This document shows, piece after piece, positions 19,386 through 28,724 of a stretch of 64,000 nt of DNA (position 1 is its first letter; each line of letters opens with the position of its first letter). Position numbers and translations under genes: made by a program. The DNA lies in the NCBI RefSeq assembly GCF_000761215.1, contig NZ_CP009438.1:4729501-4793500 (forward strand). Direction: 5' to 3'. Source of the DNA: Streptomyces glaucescens. Its GTDB lineage: Bacteria > Actinomycetota > Actinomycetes > Streptomycetales > Streptomycetaceae. The notes under the pieces are model-generated. The model was not told where the DNA came from, did not search any database, and saw only the letters and a program-made list of their open reading frames with translations.

Positions 19386-21139
19386 CAGTACTTACGCTCC
19401 ATCGGCTGGTAGCGGGTCTGGACGACCGGCTTGTAGTCGAGACGGACGGTTTCGGACCCGTCGGCGCCGACCTCGCGGTACGCCATGGTGTGGCGCATGA
19501 AGTTGACGTCGTCACGGTTCGGGTAGTCCTCGCGGTAGTGACCGCCGCGGGACTCCTTGCGGGCCAGGGCGGAGACCGCCATGACCTCGGCCAGGTCGAG
19601 CAGGTTGCCCAGCTCGATGGCCTCCAGCAGGTCCGTGTTGAACCGCTTGCCCTTGTCCTGGATCGCCACGTTCTTGTAGCGCTCGCGCAGCTCGGCGATC
19701 TTCTCGACCGCCGTCTTGATCGTCTGCTCGGTGCGGAACACCATGACGTTGGCGTCCATGGTCTCCTGCAGCTCGCGGCGCAGCTCGGCCACCCGCTCGT
19801 TGCCGGTGGAGCTGCGCAGCCGCTCGATCTGCTCGACGACGAACGCCTCCGGGTTCTCCGGCAGCTCGACGAAGTCCGCCTTCTGCGAGTACTCCGCCGC
19901 CGCGATGCCGGCCCGCTTGCCGAACACGTTGATGTCCAGCAGCGAGTTGGTGCCCAGGCGGTTGGCGCCGTGCACCGAGACGCAGGCGACCTCGCCGGCC
20001 GCGTACAGGCCCGGGACGACGGTGGTGTTGTCCGCCAGGACCTCACCCTCGACGTTGGTCGGGATACCGCCCATGGCGTAGTGCGCGGTCGGCTGGATCG
20101 GGATCGGGTCCGTGTACGGCTCGATGCCCAGGTAGGTCCGCGCGAACTCGGTGATGTCCGGGAGCTTGGCGTCCAGCTGCTCCGGCGGCAGGTGGGTGAG
20201 GTCCAGGTAGACGTGGTCGCCCTCGGGACCGCAGCCGCGGCCCTCCCGGATCTCGGTGTAGATGGAGCGGGACACGACGTCACGGGACGCCAGGTCCTTC
20301 ATGACGGGCGCGTACTTCTCCATGAAGCGCTCGCCGTCCTTGTTGCGGAGGATGCCGCCCTCACCGCGGGCGCCCTCCGTCAGCAGGATGCCCATGCGCC
20401 AGATGCCGGTCGGGTGGAACTGGAAGAACTCCATGTCCTCCAGCGGGATGCCCCGCCGGTACACGGCCGCCTGGCCGTCACCGGTCAGCGTGTGCGCGTT
20501 GGAGGTCACCTTGAAGAACTTGCCGCAGCCGCCGGAGGCGTAGATCACGGACTTCGCCTGGAAGACGTGGATCTCACCGGTCGCCAGCTCGTACGCGACG
20601 ACACCGGCGGACTTCTTGACGCCGCCCACCTCGGTGATCAGCTGGTCCAGGACGTAGAACTCGTTGAAGAACTCCACGCCGTGCTTGACGCAGTTCTGGT
20701 ACAGCGTCTGGAGGATCATGTGGCCGGTGCGGTCGGCCGCGTAGCAGGACCGGCGGACCGGGGCCTCGCCGTGGTTGCGGCTGTGACCGCCGAAGCGGCG
20801 CTGGTCGATGGTGCCGTTCGGGGTCCGGTTGAACGGCAGGCCCATCTTCTCCAGGTCGAGGACGGAGTCGATGGCCTCCTTCGCGAGGATCTCGGCGGCG
20901 TCCTGGTCGACCAGGTAGTCACCGCCCTTGACCGTGTCGAAGGTGTGCCACTCCCAGTTGTCCTCCTCCACGTTGGCCAGCGCGGCGGCCATGCCGCCCT
21001 GCGCGGCGCCCGTGTGGGAGCGGGTGGGGTAGAGCTTGGTGAGCACGGCGGTGCGGCTGCGCTTCGTCGACTCGATGGCCGCGCGCATACCGGCGCCACC
21101 GGCGCCGACGATGACGGTGTCGTACTTGTGGATCTTCAT
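19385..21139 (-). CDS. sdhA: succinate dehydrogenase flavoprotein subunit
   Basis: 584 residues, normal for the family. The N-terminal FAD motif [16 protein letters not shown], the covalent-FAD His region [11 protein letters not shown], the active-site QFHPTG and [13 protein letters not shown] motifs are all present. It oxidises succinate to fumarate on the cytoplasmic face. It lies between sdhD (19 bases upstream) and sdhB (1-base overlap). Confidence 0.97.
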   Translation of the reverse strand: MKIHKYDTVIVGAGGAGMRAAIESTKRSRTAVLTKLYPTRSHTGAAQGGMAAALANVEEDNWEWHTFDTVKGGDYLVDQDAAEILAKEAIDSVLDLEKMGLPFNRTPNGTIDQRRFGGHSRNHGEAPVRRSCYAADRTGHMILQTLYQNCVKHGVEFFNEFYVLDQLITEVGGVKKSAGVVAYELATGEIHVFQAKSVIYASGGCGKFFKVTSNAHTLTGDGQAAVYRRGIPLEDMEFFQFHPTGIWRMGILLTEGARGEGGILRNKDGERFMEKYAPVMKDLASRDVVSRSIYTEIREGRGCGPEGDHVYLDLTHLPPEQLDAKLPDITEFARTYLGIEPYTDPIPIQPTAHYAMGGIPTNVEGEVLADNTTVVPGLYAAGEVACVSVHGANRLGTNSLLDINVFGKRAGIAAAEYSQKADFVELPENPEAFVVEQIERLRSSTGNERVAELRRELQETMDANVMVFRTEQTIKTAVEKIAELRERYKNVAIQDKGKRFNTDLLEAIELGNLLDLAEVMAVSALARKESRGGHYREDYPNRDDVNFMRHTMAYREVGADGSETVRLDYKPVVQTRYQPMERKY

Positions 21140-21158
21140 GATTCTCGCAGCCCCGTGC

Positions 21159-21635
21159 CTAGCGGATGTTCGGGTCGAAGGTGAAGATCACCAGCGTGCC
21201 CAGCAGGATGGTGAACACCGTGGCGGTGTAGAGCAGGCCCTTGAGCCACAGCCGGGTGTTCGCGCGTTCCGCGTAGTCGTTGATGACCGTGCGCAGGCCG
21301 TTGGCGCCGTGCAGCATCGCCAGCCACAGCATCAGCAGGTCCCAGACCTGCCAGAACGGGGAGGCCCAGCGGCCGGCCACGAAGGCGAAACCGATCTTGG
21401 AGACGCCGCCGTCGAGCACGAGCTGGATCAGCAGGTGGCCGAGGACCAGGACGACCAGCACCACGCCGGACAGGCGCATGAAGAGCCAGGCCGCCATCTC
21501 GAAGTTGCCCCGGGTCGACCTCGGGGTCTTCTTGGTGCGCTTGCGCGGCGCCTCGATGTAGGGCGCGGGGTTGTCGACGCTGTGGCCGCCCTCGACGGGG
21601 CCGACGCCGGAAGCGGTGGTCTCAGTGGTGGACAT
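21159..21635 (-). CDS. sdhD: succinate dehydrogenase membrane anchor subunit
   Basis: 158 residues with three membrane helices after a polar N-terminus. The first helix region [20 protein letters not shown] carries a His expected to ligate heme, and [15 protein letters not shown] is the family signature of the hydrophobic subunit. It anchors SdhAB with SdhC. Spacing to sdhC (5 bases) and sdhA is tight. Confidence 0.92.
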   Translation of the reverse strand: MSTTETTASGVGPVEGGHSVDNPAPYIEAPRKRTKKTPRSTRGNFEMAAWLFMRLSGVVLVVLVLGHLLIQLVLDGGVSKIGFAFVAGRWASPFWQVWDLLMLWLAMLHGANGLRTVINDYAERANTRLWLKGLLYTATVFTILLGTLVIFTFDPNIR

Positions 21636-21640
21636 GGGCG

Positions 21641-22021
21641 TCAGCTCCCGAACAGTTCACGAGCGGCGTGGCCGAGGACGGGGTAGATCGCCCCGAGCAT
21701 CAGCACGACCCAGATGCCGACGACGGCCCAGAGCATCTGCTTCTGGTAGCGCGTTCCCTTCGACCAGAAGTCGACGGCGATGACGCGGAGGCCGTTGAGC
21801 GCGTGGAAGAGGATGGCGGCGACGAGGCCGTACTCCAGCACGGCGACGATCGGCGTCTTGTAGGTGGCTACGACCTTGTCGTACGCCTCGGGGGAGACAC
21901 GGACGAGTGCGGTGTCCAGCACGTGCACGAACAGGAAGAAGAAGATGAGGACGCCGGTGACTCGGTGAGCCACCCAGGACCACATTCCTTCCCGTCCGCG
22001 GTACAGCGTTCCAGCCGGCAC
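21641..22021 (-). CDS. sdhC: succinate dehydrogenase cytochrome b556 subunit
   Basis: 126 residues from a GTG at 22021, chosen because GGAGGG precedes it and the family N-terminus (PAGTLYRGREGMWSWVAHR) begins there; the frame is open further upstream but without homology. There are three membrane helices, with HRVTGVLIFFFLFVHVLDT and LFHALNGLRVIAVDF as heme and quinone-site landmarks. It is the first gene of the operon; about 250 bases separate it from the next gene upstream, leaving room for the operon promoter, which I could not assign firmly. Confidence 0.93.
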   Translation of the reverse strand: MPAGTLYRGREGMWSWVAHRVTGVLIFFFLFVHVLDTALVRVSPEAYDKVVATYKTPIVAVLEYGLVAAILFHALNGLRVIAVDFWSKGTRYQKQMLWAVVGIWVVLMLGAIYPVLGHAARELFGS

Positions 22022-22271
22022 GGAAGAACCCTCCGGGAGCGGGATTGGGGCCTGCCGGCTTCGGTGTCGGACGGGCCCGGCCGGGTACGGTCCACCGGCC
22101 CCCAGCATCGTAGCGACGCTTGCCTGTGGCGCTTACACGGGGCCTGTCGGTGTGATCAAACTGGCACGCGTACGGGTGAGGTTTGCGGCATTTGCGGTGA
22201 GCTGCCCGCCGTGCGCAGGGCGGGTGCCGTTGTGCCTGGTCGGGCGCGGTACGGCGGCAGCCGCACGCCGG

Positions 22272-22796
22272 TCACGGCCCCGCGTGCGCGACCAGCTCCA
22301 CCAGGCGCCCCTTCGCCAGGCGCCGGAGTTCCTCCGCCGTCACCTGGCGCTCGTCCTCCGGATCGTTGGCCAATCGTGACCGGATCGCCGTCAGGACGTG
22401 GTCGAGGGCCTCGCCGGGCGACACGCCCTTCACGGAGATGACGAAGACATGCCCGAACTTCGCCTCGTAGGCGGCGCAGGCCGCGTTCAGCGCGGTGTGG
22501 GCGGCCTCGTACGTTCCGGGCGGGAGGTGCGGCAGGGACTCCCTCGCCAGCGCCTGCGCCACCTCCCGCGGTGTCAGGTCGTAGGCCGCCTCGTCGGCGG
22601 CGGCCAGGAGGGAGGGCAGGTCCGGGTAGGGGCGGTGGGCGGTGACGCGGTCGGCCCAGCGGGGGCTGTGCAGGCAGGTGAGGAGCGCGCGCCGGGCGGA
22701 TTCGGCGGGGGCGGTGTTGAAGGCGTCCAGCGGGGCACAGGTGCCGCGGGACTGTCCGGGTATGGCGAGCCGGTCGGGGAGACGGTGCGCGGGCAG
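22272..22796 (-). CDS. OHCU decarboxylase (2-oxo-4-hydroxy-4-carboxy-5-ureidoimidazoline), CTG start proposed
   Basis: The enzyme decarboxylates OHCU to S-allantoin in urate degradation. Family sequence LDAFNTAPAES, LLTCLHSPRWADRVTAHRPYPD and the terminal KGRLVELV are present in one open frame. There is no in-frame ATG, GTG or TTG ahead of residue 80; the first GTG (22562) would delete the His-containing half of the active site. The best start is a CTG at 22796, six bases after GAGGA. That gives 174 residues, the family length. A sequencing error near the N-terminus is the alternative. No other urate gene is adjacent. Confidence 0.75.
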   Translation of the reverse strand: MPAHRLPDRLAIPGQSRGTCAPLDAFNTAPAESARRALLTCLHSPRWADRVTAHRPYPDLPSLLAAADEAAYDLTPREVAQALARESLPHLPPGTYEAAHTALNAACAAYEAKFGHVFVISVKGVSPGEALDHVLTAIRSRLANDPEDERQVTAEELRRLAKGRLVELVAHAGP

Positions 22797-22910
22797 CGTG
22801 AGTCCTCGAAGGAAGGTGTGAAAGTTGTGCCCTCACGTTATCGAGAGTGGTCCCGGTGTGTCCGACGCATGCCCGAATTTCACTCGGACGGGGAGGTTTG
22901 AGGACCTCTC

Positions 22911-24602
22911 GTGGACGCCCGTCGTCCGCTTCGGGCGTACGTTGGCGTCGTGAGCCAGCACAGGCGCCGCGTGTCGGCGACTCGGGCGAGGCGGAGGCGG
23001 GTGGCGGCGATGGCCACCGGGGCCGCCGCCGTGGTGGTCGCGGCCGGAGCGGGCCTCGGACTGTGGGCCGGCGGGGGCGACGGGGGCGGCGGCGAGCCGG
23101 CGGGCTCCGCGCGGCGGACCTCGGCCGGGGAACCGGCGCGCCGGGCCCCCGGCACCCCGGAACCGAGCCCGACCCACCCCCTCTCCTCCGCGCCGCGCAC
23201 CATCCCGGCCGTGGGGGCGCACACCCCCGCGCGCGGACCCGGGTGGCGGCCCGAGCGCGGGCACCGGGTGGTGGTCGGCGATCCGGACCTCGCCGACGAG
23301 GGCCGGCTGATCGCCGGTGAGCTGGGGATGACGTACGGCGGGCAGAACGGGGAGGTGCGGGCCGGGGACGTCCGGCTGGCGCTGGGTGACGACGAGGGCG
23401 CGGACCCGGAGGCGTACACCATGACCGTGCGCGGCGGCCGGGTCACCATCACCGCCGCCGACGACGCGGGCGTCTTCTACGGCACCCGCACCCTGAAGCA
23501 GGCCGTGCGCGCCGGGGGCAGCGCCCCGGAGGGCGTGGTCCGCGACGACCCGGCCAAGCCCCAGCGCGGCTTCATGCTGGACATCGCGCGCAAGCACTTC
23601 GACGCGGGCTGGATCGAGGACCGGGTGCGGGAGCTGGGGGACCTGAAGTTCAACCAGCTCGGCCTGCACTTCTCCGACGACCAGGGGTTCCGGATCGAGT
23701 CCGGCACGCATCCGGAGGTCGTGTCGAAGGACCACCTGACCAAGGCGCAGGTGCGGCGGATCGTCGAGCTGGCCGAGAGCCGGCACATCACCGTCGTACC
23801 GGAGATCGACTCGCCCGGGCACCTCGGGGCCGTCATCGCCGCCCACCCCGACCTCCAGCTCCGGGACGCGCAGGGCGTCGCGGCGAGCGGCGCGGTCGAC
23901 ATCTCCGACCCGGACGCCGCCGGGATCGTCGACGACCTGCTGAACGAGTACGCCGACCTCTTCCCCGGCGCGCCCTGGCACCTGGGCGGCGACGAGTACC
24001 GGGCGCTCACCGCCTCCGACCCCGAGGCGTCCTACCCGCAGCTCGCCGCCGCCGCGCGGGAGGCGTACGGCGCGGACGGGACCGTCGCCGACCTCGCCAC
24101 CGACTGGCTCAACGACCGGGCGGAGACCGTCCGTGCGCAGCGCAAGACGCCGCGCGCCTGGAACGACGGGTTCTACCGGGACGCCTCGGTCGCCGCCGAC
24201 GAGCGGATCCAGGTCGCCTACTGGACCGGCAAGGAGATCGGGGCCCGGCAGCCGGCGGAGTACCTGAGCGCCGGCCGCCAGGTGATCAACTACAACGACG
24301 AGTTCCTCTACTACGTGCTCGGCGAGCCGCAGACCTTCGTCTACCCGACCGGGCAGCGGATCTACGAGCAGTGGAACCCGCGGGTGCTGCGCGGGACCGA
24401 GGCCGTGCCCGCCCGGTACGACGGGCAGATACTCGGCGGAACGTTCGCCGTCTGGTGCGACCTGGCCGGCGCGCAGACCCAGCAGCAGGTCGCGGAGGGC
24501 ATCCGCATGCCCCTGCGTGCCACCGTCCAGAAACTCTGGGACCCGGGCGAACCCCCGCTCGACTGGCCCGAGTTCAAGGCACTGGCGGACAGGCTGGGCT
24601 GA
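22911..24602 (+). CDS. secreted beta-N-acetylhexosaminidase (GH20)
   Basis: 563 residues. An Arg-rich N-terminus leads into one hydrophobic segment (about residues 33-55), a signal anchor or signal peptide, then a Pro/Gly/Ser linker. The GH20 N-terminal domain ends near FYGTRTLKQAVR and the catalytic barrel contains GFMLDIARKHF, HFSDDQGFRIE and the D-E catalytic pair in HLGGDEY. It should release N-acetylglucosamine or N-acetylgalactosamine from chitin or wall fragments outside the cell. The GTG at 22911 has GAGGA six bases upstream; a GTG at 22950 is possible but lacks one. Confidence 0.9.
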   Translation: MDARRPLRAYVGVVSQHRRRVSATRARRRRVAAMATGAAAVVVAAGAGLGLWAGGGDGGGGEPAGSARRTSAGEPARRAPGTPEPSPTHPLSSAPRTIPAVGAHTPARGPGWRPERGHRVVVGDPDLADEGRLIAGELGMTYGGQNGEVRAGDVRLALGDDEGADPEAYTMTVRGGRVTITAADDAGVFYGTRTLKQAVRAGGSAPEGVVRDDPAKPQRGFMLDIARKHFDAGWIEDRVRELGDLKFNQLGLHFSDDQGFRIESGTHPEVVSKDHLTKAQVRRIVELAESRHITVVPEIDSPGHLGAVIAAHPDLQLRDAQGVAASGAVDISDPDAAGIVDDLLNEYADLFPGAPWHLGGDEYRALTASDPEASYPQLAAAAREAYGADGTVADLATDWLNDRAETVRAQRKTPRAWNDGFYRDASVAADERIQVAYWTGKEIGARQPAEYLSAGRQVINYNDEFLYYVLGEPQTFVYPTGQRIYEQWNPRVLRGTEAVPARYDGQILGGTFAVWCDLAGAQTQQQVAEGIRMPLRATVQKLWDPGEPPLDWPEFKALADRLG

Positions 24603-24789
24603 CCCGGGACCGGGCTGCGGCCGCCCCCGGTCCGCTGGCCGAAAACCTCCGCCTCCGCACCCCCGTCCGGCCGGGTGACGCACCGCTGTGACAGAACGCG
24701 CCCGTCGCACGCAGTAAGGGGAAGTGCGGGCTCCGTAGAGGTCGGCGCCCATGGCAGGCCTCGGAACGGGCCCGGACGGGGAGATGCGG

Positions 24790-25359
24790 ATGAGCCTGGT
24801 GGAACTGATCGCGCAGGCCGACGAACGCGGACTGGCCGCCAGCGGACTGGCTTGTCTTGATCGGTGCGTGCCGCTGCTCGGCGGTGACGACGACGAGGTG
24901 CTGCGCCCCCTCTGGGCGAACCTCGTGGACGGCGGTGACGCCGGAGCCTGGGGCGCCCTGCTCGACGAGGCGCGTGCCCGGCTGGGCGTCGCCGACGTCA
25001 TGGCCGCCGAGGACGTCGAGGACGAGGCCGCCCTGCTCGTCCGCCGGATGCTCGCCGCCGCCCCGGCCGTCCGCTCCGCCCCCGAGGCGCGGGTGTGGGC
25101 CGACGCCTGCTCCGTCGCCGCGCTCCAGGTGCACCGGCTGCTCGACCTCGCCGACGACCCCGACTCCGTCGAGGCCCACCGCACCGGCCGCACCGAGGGC
25201 ATGTCCCCGCTGGTCGCCGCCGAACTGCGCCGCCAGATCACCGTCCTGGAACTCCTCGCCGAGCACGGCACCGGCGGCCTGCGCCGCGCCCTCGACGTCT
25301 CCACCGAGGGCCGCCGGGTGCTGCGCGCGGTGGTGTCCCGGCGCGCCCGGCACGGCTAG
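24790..25359 (+). CDS. conserved hypothetical protein, all-helical
   Basis: 189 residues of alternating Leu/Ala and Asp/Glu/Arg, predicted mainly helical; no membrane segment and no family recognised. I started it at ATG 24790 (SLVELIAQADERGL) because GGGGAG lies six bases upstream; in-frame ATGs at 24784 and 24751 are alternatives. Strong codon bias shows it is a real gene. It stands alone between the hexosaminidase and a pair of paralogous genes. Confidence 0.6.
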   Translation: MSLVELIAQADERGLAASGLACLDRCVPLLGGDDDEVLRPLWANLVDGGDAGAWGALLDEARARLGVADVMAAEDVEDEAALLVRRMLAAAPAVRSAPEARVWADACSVAALQVHRLLDLADDPDSVEAHRTGRTEGMSPLVAAELRRQITVLELLAEHGTGGLRRALDVSTEGRRVLRAVVSRRARHG

Positions 25360-25572
25360 GGCCTTTCGTCTGGATCAGCCCGGCTTGAGGTCCGGAGCCT
25401 CTCGACCGACCCGAGCCCCGCGACGCCGGGGTGATCCGAACGGCAGGCCCCAAACCCCCGGCGGCGGGGACATCCTGTGACCGTTCCGGGACGAGTGGGG
25501 CGGTCCTGCGCCGGTTGCGGGAAGCCGCCGGATCCGGGTGACGCATCGCCCGCCCGGAGCGCTCTTCCCCAT

Positions 25573-25971
25573 GTGACGACGACACATCAGGAGATCAGGC
25601 CCTCCGCCGCGGCCAAGCCCGCGCGATGGGCGGCGGACGCGGTGGCGGCGGTACGGGAGGGGGCGCGGATACGCCTCGACTACTCCGCGCAGAGCCTGTG
25701 GCGCGTCGACCGGTTCATCGACGAGCTGCGCCGCGAGGGCACCCCGTACGCCGCCGCCCGGACGGTGCTGCGCGGCTTCGGGGCGTACGCCGGTGAGGTG
25801 ATCGTCCGGCAGACCGGCGCCGAGTGGTGGGCGACCGGCGGCGACCACTGGGTGCGCACCCCGGACGGCCGCCTCTGGGACCCCGTCGACGAGGCCCGCC
25901 GCTGCTTCGCGGGCGACGGCTCGCTGCGGCTGCTCTGCCGGGACGCGACCACGGGCCGGCCACCGCGCTAG
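25573..25971 (+). CDS. uncharacterised protein, paralogue of the gene at 26190
   Basis: 132 residues from GTG 25573; a GTG at 25477 would add 32 residues outside the conserved part. The conserved core has RLDYSAQSLWRVDRFIDELR, GFGAYAGEVIVRQTGAEWW and RTPDGRLWDPVDEARRCF. The neighbour at 26190 has the matching blocks LDFSVASLRVVDFLIDGLR, GLGAYVGEVLVRRAGAEW and RMPDGRVWNPLGKVHNRF, so the two arose by duplication. No function is known to me. Confidence 0.65.
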   Translation: MTTTHQEIRPSAAAKPARWAADAVAAVREGARIRLDYSAQSLWRVDRFIDELRREGTPYAAARTVLRGFGAYAGEVIVRQTGAEWWATGGDHWVRTPDGRLWDPVDEARRCFAGDGSLRLLCRDATTGRPPR

Positions 25972-26189
25972 ACACCCCGTCCGGCCGGAAGCCGCTCCGG
26001 GCCGTGGCGCGGTGGGCCCCCGCCGGACGCCGCGCGACGCGCGAGAGGCCGAAAGGTTGTACGAGGGACATGAGGTGTCCGTGTGCGAATGGACACGTCC
26101 ACCACCCGTGATGTTCGCGAAGGACCGTCCGCTTGATCATCCGGGAGAACCGGAGGGGGACTCTCCCGCGCGACCGAAGGGACGGGCTC

Positions 26190-26624
26190 ATGAACCGGGT
26201 GGACCACACCGCAAGGCCGGCTGCGAGGGAGATGCGCCCGTACACCCGGGCCTTCGTCGCCCGCGTCACCGCCCGCAACCGGCTGCCGCTTGACTTCTCC
26301 GTGGCCAGCCTGCGGGTGGTCGACTTCCTCATCGACGGGCTGCGCAAGGGCGGCGCCGAACGGGAGCGGGTGGGCGAGACGCTGTTCGGGCTCGGCGCGT
26401 ACGTCGGCGAGGTCCTGGTGCGCCGCGCGGGTGCCGAGTGGGTGGACTTCGACGCCCAGCAGAGCGCCTACTTCGGCCAGCACGTCGGAGTCCGGATGCC
26501 GGACGGCCGGGTCTGGAACCCGCTCGGCAAGGTGCACAACCGCTTCGACAGCGGAAGCCCGGAGGAGTCCCTGCGGACCTTCTACCTGACGCTGCACGGG
26601 AGGCCGCGCAGGGCGGTGGCGTGA
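26190..26624 (+). CDS. uncharacterised protein, paralogue of the gene at 25573
   Basis: 144 residues from ATG 26190, seven bases after GAAGGGA. It shares three blocks with its upstream neighbour (LDFSVASL..., GAYVGEVLVRRAGAEW, MPDGRVWNP), about 40 percent identity by eye. The gap between the genes (218 bases) holds a short inverted repeat GTGTCC...GGACAC at about 26075-26096 but no coding gene. The EESLRTFYLTLHG C-terminus resembles small soluble DUF families that bind peptides; this is weak. Confidence 0.7.
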   Translation: MNRVDHTARPAAREMRPYTRAFVARVTARNRLPLDFSVASLRVVDFLIDGLRKGGAERERVGETLFGLGAYVGEVLVRRAGAEWVDFDAQQSAYFGQHVGVRMPDGRVWNPLGKVHNRFDSGSPEESLRTFYLTLHGRPRRAVA

Positions 26625-26761
26625 TCCCGGGCCGGCCGCCGGCCGCCGTTCCCTGTGACATTTCTGTGCGGACCGGCGCTGATGAGCGTGGGGGACGTGG
26701 GCAAGGGCGGTCGTGTCCCCGGTTCGGATCCGCCACAGACCGGTTAGGGCGAGGACAGTTC

Positions 26762-27379
26762 TTGGGCCAGGGAGGGGAACCCCGCCGCGCGCAGGCGTAC
26801 GACGGGGAACTGGGCGCGGCCGTCGCGCGGGCCCAGGAAGGTGACGAGGCCGCCTTCGCGGTCGCCTACCGGCTCGTGCAGCCCGGGCTGCTCGGCTATG
26901 TGCGCGGACTCGTCGGCGACGACGCCGAGGACGTGACCTCCGACGCCTGGCTGGAGATCGCCCGCGACCTCGGGCGGTTCAAGGGGGACGGGGCGGGCTT
27001 CCGGGGCTGGACCGCCACCATCGCCCGCCACCGGGCGCTGGACCACCTGCGCCGGCAGCGGGTACGGCCCCGCTCGTCGGCGCTGGAGCAGGACGTGCTC
27101 GACCTGCCGGGCCGGCACACCACACACGACCAGGCCCTGGAGTCCATCTCCACCGAGCAGGCCCTGGAACTCGTGCGGGCACTGCCCCGGGACCAGGCCG
27201 AGGCGGTGCTGCTGAGGGTCGTCGTCGGTCTCGACGGCCCGGCCGCCGCCCGGGTGCTCGGCAAGCGGCCCGGTGCGGTGCGCACCGCCGCCTACCGGGG
27301 GCTGAGACGGCTGGCCCGGCAGCTCGGCGACCGGGGTGTGACGGATGGCGGGCCCAGGACGCTGGGGGAGTCGAAATGA
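26762..27379 (+). CDS. ECF-type RNA polymerase sigma factor (first of a tandem pair)
   Basis: 205 residues. Region 2: AYRLVQPGLLGYVRGLVGD, AEDVTSDAWLEIARDLGRF and GWTATIARHRALDHLRRQ. Region 4: ALPRDQAEAVLLRVVVGL and AARVLGKRPGAVRTAAYRGLRRL. No ATG or GTG fits; a TTG at 26762, six bases after GAGGA, gives the N-terminus expected from the paralogue at 28725. The gene is followed by a membrane protein that is probably its regulator, and the whole pair is duplicated downstream. Confidence 0.88.
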   Translation: MGQGGEPRRAQAYDGELGAAVARAQEGDEAAFAVAYRLVQPGLLGYVRGLVGDDAEDVTSDAWLEIARDLGRFKGDGAGFRGWTATIARHRALDHLRRQRVRPRSSALEQDVLDLPGRHTTHDQALESISTEQALELVRALPRDQAEAVLLRVVVGLDGPAAARVLGKRPGAVRTAAYRGLRRLARQLGDRGVTDGGPRTLGESK

Positions 27380-27449
27380 ACGTCGGCGGGCACGTCGGCA
27401 CGGACGTGTGAGAAGAACGGCGAAATGAACGATGCACGCCGAAATGAAC
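27372..27449 (+). repeat. three direct copies of CGAAATGAAC at the sigma/partner junction
   Basis: The decamer CGAAATGAAC occurs at 27372-27381 (over the sigma stop codon), 27421-27430 and 27440-27449. Each contains ATGA. The first would begin an 11-codon reading frame ending at 27411 and the second a 9-codon one ending at 27454; neither looks like a gene. Confidence 0.7.
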
Positions 27450-27521
27450 AGTGACGACGACAGCGAGGACGACAGACCCGGCCGTGTGCGGGGCACTGGT
27501 CGGACAGGACGGGAAGCGGAC

Positions 27522-28382
27522 ATGGGTGAACGGCTGAACGGCGACGGTGCGCCGGCCCGCCGCCCGGCCCACCCCGGCGTGCCGGCTCCGGACGGTGCCG
27601 TCCCCCCGCCTCCCGCCCCCTTCGCCCCGGCCGGGGGCCTCGACGAAGCCGGGGTACGGGCGCTGCTCGCCGCCGCGGTGCGCGCCGAGCGGGTGGACGC
27701 CGAGGGCGAACTGCGTGCCGTGGCCGCCTTCCGGGCCGCCCGGGAGACCGGCGCGCACCGGGCCCGCACCCGCCGCCGGGACGACTGGCGGCCCCGCGGG
27801 CGGCGACGCTGGTCGGCCCGCTCGATGAGGACCGCGTTCTCGCTGTTCGCGGCGAGTCTCACCCTGGGCGGCGTCGCGGTCGCCGGGATCGGCTCGGGCG
27901 GCTCCGCCCCGCAGGAGCCCGCCGAGGACCGCCGCCGCACCGCTCCCTCCGGCGACACCCCGGCCCCGCGCACCGACCGGCCGGCCGGGCGCACGCCCGG
28001 CACCGGCCCGGCGCGGCAGGACCACCCGCCGACCGCGGCGGACACCGAGGCCCACTGCCGTGCCTACGAGCGGGTCGAGGGCCGCGGCCGGGCGATGGCG
28101 GCGGAGGCCTGGCAGCGGCTGGTCGCCGCGGCGGGCGGCCCGGAGCAGGTCCCCGGGTACTGCGCGCGGCGGCAGACGGACGAGCGGGCGAACGGAAAGC
28201 AGCCGGCGCGTCCCACCGACGCCCCGGCGAGTCCCGCGACCCCCGCGGACCCCGGCGGCTCCGGGCACCGGGGGAAGCCGGCCGCGCCGGTCACCCCGAC
28301 GGCCCGCCCGGCGGACCCCGGAGGCCGGGCCGAGGAGCACGGGCCGGACCGGGACACCGGGAAGCAGCAGGGCCGGGACTGA
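27522..28382 (+). CDS. single-pass membrane protein, probable anti-sigma partner of the upstream ECF factor
   Basis: 286 residues from ATG 27522, behind GGGAAG; the frame is open to an ATG at 27432, but third positions between them are much less G/C-rich, arguing against it. Cytoplasmic part about 1-100 contains LDEAGVRALLAAAVRAER and ELRAVAAFRAARE. One membrane helix is near 105-125. The Pro/Thr-rich outside part holds two cysteines 31 residues apart (HCRAYERVEG ... VPGYCARR). The paralogue at 29447 has the same layout. No zinc-binding anti-sigma motif is seen. Confidence 0.7.
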   Translation: MGERLNGDGAPARRPAHPGVPAPDGAVPPPPAPFAPAGGLDEAGVRALLAAAVRAERVDAEGELRAVAAFRAARETGAHRARTRRRDDWRPRGRRRWSARSMRTAFSLFAASLTLGGVAVAGIGSGGSAPQEPAEDRRRTAPSGDTPAPRTDRPAGRTPGTGPARQDHPPTAADTEAHCRAYERVEGRGRAMAAEAWQRLVAAAGGPEQVPGYCARRQTDERANGKQPARPTDAPASPATPADPGGSGHRGKPAAPVTPTARPADPGGRAEEHGPDRDTGKQQGRD

Positions 28383-28724
28383 GGGATCGGCGGGCCGTCG
28401 GCGGGCGGGTCTCCCCGGCCCGCGGACACTCTCCAGGGCCGCCAAGGCAACGGCCGGGGCCGCCACCCCCCACAGGAGAGGCCCCGGCCGTCGCGCGGCA
28501 CGGGCCGCGCGGCGACCCGTACTTCCTACAGCGCCAAGCGGGCGTTTCGTGTCACACCCCGGCTTTCGCGCCCGCACGGACCCCGCCAGGACCCGGTCCG
28601 GGCAAGGTCGCGTCACGAGTTAGTTGCATCTTCTACGTATCTCCCGTGGACATGGACGGGGAACGGTTTCAGGTCGTAACGTGCCATTCGCACCGGACCG
28701 CGGCCAGGGGAAGACAGAGCGATC
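28383..28724 (+). promoter_or_regulatory. intergenic region between the two sigma loci with terminator and candidate ECF promoter
   Basis: No gene is seen in these 342 bases. A perfect 12-bp inverted repeat (28450-28461 with 28480-28491, 18-base loop) probably ends the first locus. Near the second sigma gene, GGAAC (28660-28664) and CGT (28680-28682), 15 bases apart, resemble an ECF-type -35/-10 pair and could allow autoregulation; the spacing is short for this class, so this is tentative. Confidence 0.4.

Noticed and set aside
22156-22836. Alternative minus-strand reading of the OHCU region starting at GTG 22836
   Set aside because: Wrong frame: it reads Pro/Arg-rich sequence, whereas the OHCU motifs are in the neighbouring frame.
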